NCBI GenBank assembly: GCA_021846725.1
Contig: JAJZWK010000017.1
Coordinates: forward strand, 1-20,171
Source of the DNA: Actinomycetes bacterium
GTDB taxonomy: Bacteria; Actinomycetota; Acidimicrobiia; Acidimicrobiales; JAMCPL01
Length of the DNA stretch: 20,171 bases
Reading direction: 5' to 3'
The notes beneath the pieces are model-generated. The model searched no databases and was not told the origin of the DNA. It worked only from the letters and a program-made list of their open reading frames with translations. How positions within the stretch are numbered: position 1 is the first letter of the stretch; every line of letters begins with the position of its first letter. The translations under genes and the position numbers were made by a program. Below are positions 14,137 to 20,171 of the stretch, piece after piece.

Positions 14137-15084
14137 TTACGATTTACTGCTCAGGGAGTGAACGTCGTTCAAGAACTGCGCAATATTATCTGTCAGGCGC
14201 TTCGGAGTGGCACGCAACTCTACCAATGACTTGGCTTGCACGAACTTAGCTTCTGGCAAGATTGAAGCCAAATGCCTTGCATCGGCGAGCGAATGTATAA
14301 AATCGGCTCGATGACCAAGCACCATTGCGGGTGCCCGGATAGAACTCAGCTCATCCAGAGAGGGAAAGAGCTTGCCCACAAAGATACCTTCCAGCACTGC
14401 CCCTGCCTGATCAGGAGATGTGGCAGCTGCATTGAGAAAACTGTTCAACGCCTCTACCGGTGTCCTTGGAAGAGCTTGAACGACCTTGTTGAAAAAGCGG
14501 TAGGGTAGCCTCGCATGGCGTGAAGCAAGTAACAACGGTAAGAATACTGCTGCAGCATCAGGCATTCCGTAATCCAGCACAGGCATCTCTACCAGTAACC
14601 CCTTGACACGCTCCGGATACGATGATGCCAGGAATAATGACACATTTGCCCCAAGTGATACCCCACCTACCACTGCTCTGTCTACCTCCAAATAATCCAG
14701 GAGTGCCAACGCATGGGCTGCATAACGATCCATGCTGTGTTCAAAGACAGAAACAGGCTTATCCGAAGAACCGTGTCCAGGAAAATCCATTAAAATTACT
14801 CTGTTCCCCTTCTCAGCTAAATCTCTCGCCAGTCTCCTGTTCAGGTCAGCATCAAGTAATAGACCAGGAAGATATATAAGTGTTCTGCCTCCTGATCCGT
14901 GAATTTCATAGGATAGATGAATGCCACCGGAAGAGAAGGAACCTATCTGGTAGGGTACTCTCTTTGTATGGCGTAGGATTGGGTATTCGGTGGCATAATT
15001 GCCCTGCCCGTTGATCCTGGTATCAATCTTCATCTTTGTCATCTTTGTATGTATAGTCATCACTCCTTGCTCTAAAATTACCAT
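14137..15084 (-). CDS. Alpha/beta hydrolase fold protein
   Basis: An alpha/beta hydrolase. The fold is shown by LIYLPGLLLDADLNRRLARDL (69-89), the MDFPGHGSSDKP strand-turn (99-110) and the nucleophile elbow GGVSLG (140-145, S143). A cap region and the acid-strand APAMVLGHRADFIHS (251-265, D261) follow. The canonical GH catalytic motif is absent: the C-terminal part reads AKSLVELRATPKRLTDNIAQFL with no histidine where the catalytic one normally lies. It may be a divergent esterase or a non-hydrolytic member. The ATG at 15084 has no ribosome site; an ATG at 15060 lies 2 bases after AAGGAG. The N-terminus contains a 9-base tandem repeat. It is 3 bases from the GH39 gene, so both are likely one transcript, divergent from mfd. 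Confidence 0.82.
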   Translation of the reverse strand: MVILEQGVMTIHTKMTKMKIDTRINGQGNYATEYPILRHTKRVPYQIGSFSSGGIHLSYEIHGSGGRTLIYLPGLLLDADLNRRLARDLAEKGNRVILMDFPGHGSSDKPVSVFEHSMDRYAAHALALLDYLEVDRAVVGGVSLGANVSLFLASSYPERVKGLLVEMPVLDYGMPDAAAVFLPLLLASRHARLPYRFFNKVVQALPRTPVEALNSFLNAAATSPDQAGAVLEGIFVGKLFPSLDELSSIRAPAMVLGHRADFIHSLADARHLASILPEAKFVQAKSLVELRATPKRLTDNIAQFLNDVHSLSSKS

Positions 15085-15185
15085 TAACTACAAACACTAA
15101 TGTAATATTCCATAGATAATCAAGGATAGCAATGTGAGGTGGACATTCCTGACCAAGACCCGTGCCTGCAAGCCCCTGGCTCTAT

Positions 15186-15294
15186 CCATTGGTGATGATA
15201 TCAGATAGGACACGTAATACAGCAACACGAAGAAGCCAGGCAATTTCTGATGCCATGGTGGAGGATCAGATAGGGCACGTAATACAACAACGCT
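15186..15294. repeat. Imperfect ~43-bp direct repeat in the mfd upstream region
   Basis: Copies at about 15186-15230 and 15253-15294 share CCAT(t)GGTG, then ATCAGATAGG-N-CACGTAATACA-N-CAAC, offset by about 66 bases, with a few substitutions and small indels. They fill most of the region between the divergent hydrolase and mfd genes. Possible roles are paired regulator sites or simply a local duplication. The 234-base gap (15085-15318) holds no gene. The only other structure seen is CCTGGC (15175-15180) facing GCCAGG (15235-15240). Confidence 0.8.
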
Positions 15295-15303
15295 CGTGCT
15301 GAT

Positions 15304-15320
15304 ACAGTAAGAAGTACTGT
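15304..15320 (+). promoter_or_regulatory. Hairpin overlapping the mfd start codon
   Basis: ACAGTA (15304-15309) and TACTGT (15315-15320) are perfect inverted arms around the loop AGAAG. The 3' arm includes the first two bases of the GTG start (15319-15321). As DNA it is a 17-base palindrome near a -10-like TACAGT (15303-15308). If it lies in the mRNA it would partly hide the start codon. Confidence 0.4.
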
Positions 15321-18300
15321 GGCCATTATAGAACAACTACTCGGGAAAACTGAAATATCGAAGCTAGCTGGTATGATTTCCAATTCCACTATGCACAATC
15401 AGGAATCTGTCACCCCATATCAAGGAAATTCTTCTACTATCCATATCCCAAACTATGCAATACCGGCAACCATGTCAGCAGTAGCAGCCAGTGGTATGTG
15501 GAGTACCGTACTGGTAATCACCCCCACTACCGGGGAAGCGGAGTTACTGACACAAGATTGCTCCTGCTATCTTGGCAGGGATTCCGTTAAATACCTCCCT
15601 CCATGGGATACCCTACCATTTGAAAGAGTGAGTCCCCATCCGGAAATAATGGGAAAACGCCTTGAGGTTATCTGGAAAATAATAGACAGGGAATCACGTT
15701 CACATCTTTCACTGGTTATCTCCCCGATAAGAGCAGCACTTCAAAGATTGGGCGATTTACAAGCAGCCCGACCATTACCTATCTCAACAGGACAGATCGT
15801 AGACCTTCAGGAAGTAGCCACGAAGCTAAGTTTTATGGGTTATCGGAGAGAATACATCGTAGAGCATAAGGGGGAGTATGCCATACGGGGAGGTATACTG
15901 GACATCTATCCCTCTACTTCAGACATGCCCGTCAGGATTGACTTATTCGGTAATGATGTAGATCGGATCTCCCACTTTGACCCCAGTGATCAACTCTCAC
16001 GCGATCGAATACGTAAGGTCACTGTCTATGCTGCCAGAGAGTTACTCCCGACGGAACAAATACGTTCTAGGGCAGCAACATTGGCTAAAAAAGCTACCAG
16101 TGGGCAATCACAGTTCGATAAAATTAGCCAGGGCATGCTCTTCGACGGCATGGAATCATGGTTCACCTGGCTGTGCGAAGAAGAAAGGTTGATCACCGAT
16201 TTATTCGAAGAACGTTCTCTAATCGTCATAACCGATCCACAAGCTACTGCAAATAAGGCAAAGGAAATAATTGAGGACGAACTCGCTATTGCAGAAGCAC
16301 TCTCACCCACCTGGAACGGAGAACTGAGTGGAGAGTCAGGGATGAAGGCAGAAAGCCCACGGTTACATCTACCTCACGATCGATTGCTCTCTAATACACC
16401 AGCAGATCTCTTGCAGCTTACAACAATAGCAACCGGACCAGAAGAAGTTGAGCTTGCTGCAAGACCGGTAGAGCTGCCTGTATCTGAACCAGAAGCCTTG
16501 ACGAGATCACTGGAAGATATGGCCGAGAATCGATACAGAGTGTTTATCTGCGCTCATGGGAGCCAGTCCGTAACGACACTCGAATCAAGATTTGATGAGT
16601 ATGGAATAGGTAAATTCAAGCCTTCTGTGCTACATGACAAAGATCCTAATAAAGATTCGGAAATGCCCAATAGAGAGCCAGTAGTGCTTCTTGGTGGCCT
16701 GGTGGATGGTGGCCTGGTGGATAGTGATAGTGATAGTGATAGTGATGACTTGGTGGACGACAGTGCTAATGACCTGATAGACGACAGTAGTAGTATCCTG
16801 ATGAACGACAACGGGTTGCCACAAGGTATATATATCTCTATTACACCTATATCTCAGGGAGTTATTTTACCAGAAGCGCGTGTAGCAATAATAACGGAGG
16901 AAGATCTTAGTGGGCACCGCCACAAGAATAGACAACTGCGCAAATCTGTCAAATACCGGCCAAGAGATGAGGGAGGAGTATTCTTCGATGAACTCTCGGT
17001 TGGAAGTTATGTCGTACATCGAGACCACGGAGTAGCTCGTTATGCTGGGCTGGTTACAAGAGAAATGGGTGGAAAGAGCGGTGACTACCTACTTCTGGAA
17101 TACAGAGGTAACGACAAATTGTATGTACCTGTAGACCAAATAGAGCTACTTACACCATATACCGGTGGTGATACACCTGCTCTGAACAAGCTTGGTGGAT
17201 CCGACTGGGAACGGACCAGATCTCGCGCGAAAACAGCCATCAAGCGCATAGCCGAAGACTTGGTCGAATTGTACAAAGAACGCCTCACAATAGAGGGTTA
17301 TCAATTCTCTCCGGATACCCCCTGGCAGCGGGAGTTTGAAGATGCGTTCCCCTATACTGAAACCACAGATCAACTAAGAGCCATAGAAGAAGTCAAGAGA
17401 GACATGGAACAGCCACGCCCCATGGACAGGCTCATATGCGGAGATGTAGGATTTGGTAAAACCGAAGTGGCACTGAGGGCGGTGTTCAAGGCTATCCAGG
17501 ACGGCAAACAGGCAGCAGTACTTGTCCCCACGACACTTCTTGGTCAGCAACATACTCAGACCTTCAAAGAGCGTCTTGCACCCTTTCCAGTCAGGGTAGA
17601 ATCACTCTCTCGTTTTACAACAGATCGTGAAGCACGCCTAATCTTAGCAGGACTACAAAGTGGAGAAATCGATGTAATCATAGGGACACACAGACTTCTA
17701 CAGGAAAACACAGTCTTTCACAATCTGGGATTGGTAGTAATTGACGAAGAACAACGTTTTGGTGTATCGCATAAAGAAACATTGAAGTCAATTGCAAAAG
17801 GTGTAGATATGATCACATTGACGGCAAATCCGATACCGAGAACGCTAGAAATGGCACTTACAGGCATAAGAGAAATGTCACTCATCCGTACACCACCAGC
17901 AGAGCGGCAACCCATACTGACCTATGTAGGAGAATATGATGAAGCCGCAGTAATCGAAGCAATCAGGCGAGAGCTACTCAGAGAGGGACTGGTTTTTTAT
18001 GTACATAACCATGTCCATGACATCAATACAGTAGCAGCCAGGTTGCAATCACTCGTGCCCGAGGCACGGATAGCCGTGGCTCATGGACAGATGGACGACA
18101 CTGCACTTGAAAAAGTCATGATAGATGTCTGGGAACATCGCTACGATGTACTCGTCGCCACTACTATCATAGAATCGGGCATCGATGTACCTGAAGCATC
18201 CACATTAGTAGTCGATAGGGCTGACCGCCTGGGACTTGGGCAACTGCACCAACTACGCGGCAGGGTAGGAAGAGCGGGGCAACGTGCTTACGCATATTTC

Positions 18301-19113
18301 TTATACCCACGAAATAAGAACTTGACTGAAACGGCATACGAACGTCTACGTACAATAGGAGAGAATACCGAACTCGGCTCTGGAATCAAGATAGCTATGC
18401 GTGACCTCGAAATAAGAGGAGCCGGTAACCTGCTTGGTCATGACCAGAGCGGTCATATATCTGCTGTCGGTTATGATCTGTACGTACAAATGGTGGCTGA
18501 GGCGGTATCTCAAGCAAAAGGTGAACCGCAGAAGATAATGCCCAAGACATCCATCGAGATGCCCATCAAGGCATTCATACCTGTAGATTATATATCTAAA
18601 GAAGATATACGATTGGAAGCATATCGAAAGCTTGCCAATGCTACCAGCTACGAATCAGTAGAAAGAATAAAGGAATCATGGATTGATCGCTTCGGTTCGA
18701 TACCTCAAGTAGTGGAGACATTAATTGACACCGCTCTGTTAAGGGTTACATGTCTCAACAGAGGGATCACCAACATAACCGCATCCAATGCTTCGCCTGA
18801 GCAGATAAGCATGACACGCACCAAATTGGCCAGTAAGTCATCCAGACATGGCACATCCAGACGCACCGACAGGGAGAGTCGTAATACGGGTACAGAAAAA
18901 ACCTACGCTATAAACATATCACCTATTGTCCTACGGGCATCATCTGAAGTAAGACTAGCCAGACTCTACCCCTCTGCTACCTATAAGGATAAGTCGCATG
19001 AAATATCACTTCTAATCGATAGCAATCCACATAAATTGCCATCGACGATAGACCAACTCATTACCGATCTACTACCTGAATCTACAAAGATTGACTCTAC
19101 AATGCCGATCTAA
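15319..19113 (+). CDS. mfd: Transcription-repair coupling factor
   Basis: Mfd is the ATP-driven translocase that pushes stalled RNA polymerase off DNA lesions and recruits UvrA. Order: UvrB-like N-terminal module (about 1-330, including LPPWDTLPFERVSPHPEIMGKR), a D3 region, the RNA polymerase-interacting CarD-like domain (about 552-617, VVHRDHGVARYAGL and LLLEYRGNDKLYVPVDQ), the helicase core with Walker A GDVGFGKT (708-715), DEEQRF (809-814) and QLRGRVGR (978-985), and a C-terminal TRCF domain (from about 1070). It is 1264 residues against the 1150-1220 usual. Extra length includes an acidic repeat insert (about 459-499) in D3 and a Ser/Arg-rich stretch (about 1170-1195). Motif III reads TANPIPR (835-841) where TATPIPR is usual. 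The start is GTG inside an inverted repeat; an ATG at 15373 is a less likely start. Confidence 0.97.
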   Translation: MAIIEQLLGKTEISKLAGMISNSTMHNQESVTPYQGNSSTIHIPNYAIPATMSAVAASGMWSTVLVITPTTGEAELLTQDCSCYLGRDSVKYLPPWDTLPFERVSPHPEIMGKRLEVIWKIIDRESRSHLSLVISPIRAALQRLGDLQAARPLPISTGQIVDLQEVATKLSFMGYRREYIVEHKGEYAIRGGILDIYPSTSDMPVRIDLFGNDVDRISHFDPSDQLSRDRIRKVTVYAARELLPTEQIRSRAATLAKKATSGQSQFDKISQGMLFDGMESWFTWLCEEERLITDLFEERSLIVITDPQATANKAKEIIEDELAIAEALSPTWNGELSGESGMKAESPRLHLPHDRLLSNTPADLLQLTTIATGPEEVELAARPVELPVSEPEALTRSLEDMAENRYRVFICAHGSQSVTTLESRFDEYGIGKFKPSVLHDKDPNKDSEMPNREPVVLLGGLVDGGLVDSDSDSDSDDLVDDSANDLIDDSSSILMNDNGLPQGIYISITPISQGVILPEARVAIITEEDLSGHRHKNRQLRKSVKYRPRDEGGVFFDELSVGSYVVHRDHGVARYAGLVTREMGGKSGDYLLLEYRGNDKLYVPVDQIELLTPYTGGDTPALNKLGGSDWERTRSRAKTAIKRIAEDLVELYKERLTIEGYQFSPDTPWQREFEDAFPYTETTDQLRAIEEVKRDMEQPRPMDRLICGDVGFGKTEVALRAVFKAIQDGKQAAVLVPTTLLGQQHTQTFKERLAPFPVRVESLSRFTTDREARLILAGLQSGEIDVIIGTHRLLQENTVFHNLGLVVIDEEQRFGVSHKETLKSIAKGVDMITLTANPIPRTLEMALTGIREMSLIRTPPAERQPILTYVGEYDEAAVIEAIRRELLREGLVFYVHNHVHDINTVAARLQSLVPEARIAVAHGQMDDTALEKVMIDVWEHRYDVLVATTIIESGIDVPEASTLVVDRADRLGLGQLHQLRGRVGRAGQRAYAYFLYPRNKNLTETAYERLRTIGENTELGSGIKIAMRDLEIRGAGNLLGHDQSGHISAVGYDLYVQMVAEAVSQAKGEPQKIMPKTSIEMPIKAFIPVDYISKEDIRLEAYRKLANATSYESVERIKESWIDRFGSIPQVVETLIDTALLRVTCLNRGITNITASNASPEQISMTRTKLASKSSRHGTSRRTDRESRNTGTEKTYAINISPIVLRASSEVRLARLYPSATYKDKSHEISLLIDSNPHKLPSTIDQLITDLLPESTKIDSTMPI
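16693..16746 (+). repeat. In-frame tandem repeats inside mfd
   Basis: Two perfect 15-base units (ggtggcctggtggat, 16693-16707 and 16708-16722) encode GGLVD twice, followed directly by four agtgat hexamers (16723-16746) encoding SDSDSDSD. A degenerate continuation encodes LVDDS, LIDDS and ILMNDN. The array gives an acidic loop between the N-terminal module and the polymerase-binding domain and is likely to vary in copy number between strains. Confidence 0.9.
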
Positions 19114-19279
19114 TAGATACCGGCACTACTATTATATAGACACCGATCTCAAAAACCGCTAAAAACTAACCTCAAACCAGCTGGCATCGTTACGTACCAG
19201 CGAATATTGTAACATCCTTCTCGCCTTCATTGGTAGGACTTGTATCCCCTATCAGTCATAAGACACCAATGATACTCCC
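19114..19279. other. Gap between convergent mfd and ftsH
   Basis: These 166 bases hold no gene. A short direct similarity (atagataccg at 19114-19123 and atagacaccg at 19137-19146) lies directly after the mfd stop. ATTGGT (19229-19234) and ACCAAT (19265-19270) could form a wide stem after ftsH. No standard intrinsic terminator with a GC stem and U-tract was recognised for either gene. Confidence 0.5.
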
Positions 19280-20171
19280 TCAAGAATTTTCAGTAGATTC
19301 AATGCTATGCGCACCGACTGAGCCATCACCTGTAGTATCATCATTTACCGTACTCGGATCGACATCCACATCCACGCGAGCATCTGCATCGACTTCTGCA
19401 CCAGCATCGACAACTCCATTATTTGGCGCACCAGTATCTATACTGTCATCACCATCAACTTCATGCGAAATTACAGTATCCTTTTTTTCTGTATGACGCG
19501 AGTCATCATGTCGAGTTGCAACGCCATTGTCTGCCACATTTGTATCTATAACACTTGCACCTACGGTGCTCGCCCCATCGAAAGAAGCATTGTCAGCTTT
19601 CTTGGCACTCAATGAAGAACCTACCTCACCGGGTACATGCCCATTATGTGGATGCACTGGCCTTCCGAACGCCTGATCGACCAACATGCCCACCTCTTCA
19701 CCATCTATAGTCTCTTTTTCAAGAAGAGCGTGAGCAACGGCTTCAAGTCCTTTTCGGTGTTTAGTAAGCAATTGCTCAGCTCTCTCTTCCTGCTCTCGAA
19801 GAATTTTTGATACCTCTGCATCTATTACACGGCTTGTATCCTCTGAATAGTCCCGAGAATGCATAAGATCCTCACCGAGAAATACCATACCCTGGGAACC
19901 CCAAGCCATCGGACCCAATTCGGAACTCATACCCCATTCTCTAACCATCTTCCTGGCCAGTTCGGTATTGCCTACCAGGTCGTTCGATGCCCCTGTCGAC
20001 AGATCACCATAGATAATCATCTCTGCTGCTCTCCCTCCCATCCTCACTGCAAGAGAATCCTCTATCACCTCTCTCGGATAAATATGACGCTCTTCGGCAG
20101 GAAGCTGTTGAGTTACCCCCAGCGCCATACCGGTTGGCAGTATGGATACCTTGTGCACTGGATCAGCATGA
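19280..20171 (-). CDS. ftsH: ATP-dependent zinc metalloprotease FtsH, C-terminal part (5' end outside window)
   Basis: The M41 peptidase domain end of FtsH, a membrane-bound hexameric AAA protease that degrades misfolded membrane proteins and some regulators. The frame is open to the right edge, reading HADPVHKVSILPTGMALGVT, so the first codon here is not the start; the AAA module and HEXXH lie outside. Family motifs follow: QLPAEERHIYPREVIEDSLAVRMGGRAAE, GDLSTGASNDL (with the family's conserved acidic zinc-ligand region), ARKMVREWGMS and LGPMAWG, then SRVIDAEVSKIL and LLEKETIDGEEV. After about residue 175 of this fragment comes a tail of some 110 residues rich in Asp, Ala, Val, Ser and Thr with GAEVDADARVDVDVD-type repetition, unlike the catalytic domain and longer than most FtsH tails. 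It is convergent with mfd. Confidence 0.95.
   Translation of the reverse strand, partial: HADPVHKVSILPTGMALGVTQQLPAEERHIYPREVIEDSLAVRMGGRAAEMIIYGDLSTGASNDLVGNTELARKMVREWGMSSELGPMAWGSQGMVFLGEDLMHSRDYSEDTSRVIDAEVSKILREQEERAEQLLTKHRKGLEAVAHALLEKETIDGEEVGMLVDQAFGRPVHPHNGHVPGEVGSSLSAKKADNASFDGASTVGASVIDTNVADNGVATRHDDSRHTEKKDTVISHEVDGDDSIDTGAPNNGVVDAGAEVDADARVDVDVDPSTVNDDTTGDGSVGAHSIESTENS

Noticed and set aside
19229..19270. ATTGGT/ACCAAT inverted repeat as the ftsH terminator
   Set aside because: The arms have 6 bases and enclose 30 bases, with no GC-rich stem or U-tract, which is too weak to call.

Overview
The window looks like a chromosomal segment of a low-to-mid GC actinobacterium. The chain enolase, FtsB/DivIC-like septum protein, DUF501 protein and Ppx/GppA phosphatase is a typical actinobacterial arrangement, and the neighbouring Mfd and SurA-like lipoprotein fit it too. 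The modest GC content, free use of ATA codons and frequent GTG starts suggest a lineage such as the Acidimicrobiia, but that placement is inference. There is no transposase, phage gene, CRISPR array, rRNA or recognisable tRNA.

Layout. (1) 1-3556, minus strand: a GNAT acetyltransferase, bioA and bioF, two late steps of biotin synthesis; a possible further gene runs off the left edge. (2) 3674-7263, plus strand: three overlapping genes, namely a CmcI-like O-methyltransferase, a GT2 glycosyltransferase and a methyltransferase-glycosyltransferase fusion. They probably build or decorate an O-methylated surface glycan. (3) 7507-11138, minus strand: eno, ftsB-like, DUF501 and ppx, closely packed. 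(4) 11253-15084, minus strand: a SurA-like foldase lipoprotein, a membrane-anchored GH39-like glycosidase and an alpha/beta hydrolase. (5) 15319-19113, plus strand: mfd. (6) 19280-20171, minus strand: the C-terminal part of ftsH, cut by the right edge.

The protein-coding content is mostly recognisable. The less expected signals are in DNA structure. Three gene-end or intergenic sites (bioA tail, ppx tail, mfd leader) each hold a roughly 36-49 base direct duplication whose copies are offset by about 66-71 bases; in bioA it appears to have replaced the C-terminus. Perfect or near-perfect 15-base tandem duplications sit inside mfd, the GH39 gene and the ppx start. Several housekeeping proteins (Ppx, Mfd, FtsH, BioA) carry polar low-complexity additions. 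The surA, eno and cmcI-like genes have -10-like hexamers ending 8-9 bases before the start codon with no Shine-Dalgarno sequence, which points to leaderless transcripts.

All family assignments come from reading motifs by eye; no database search was run.
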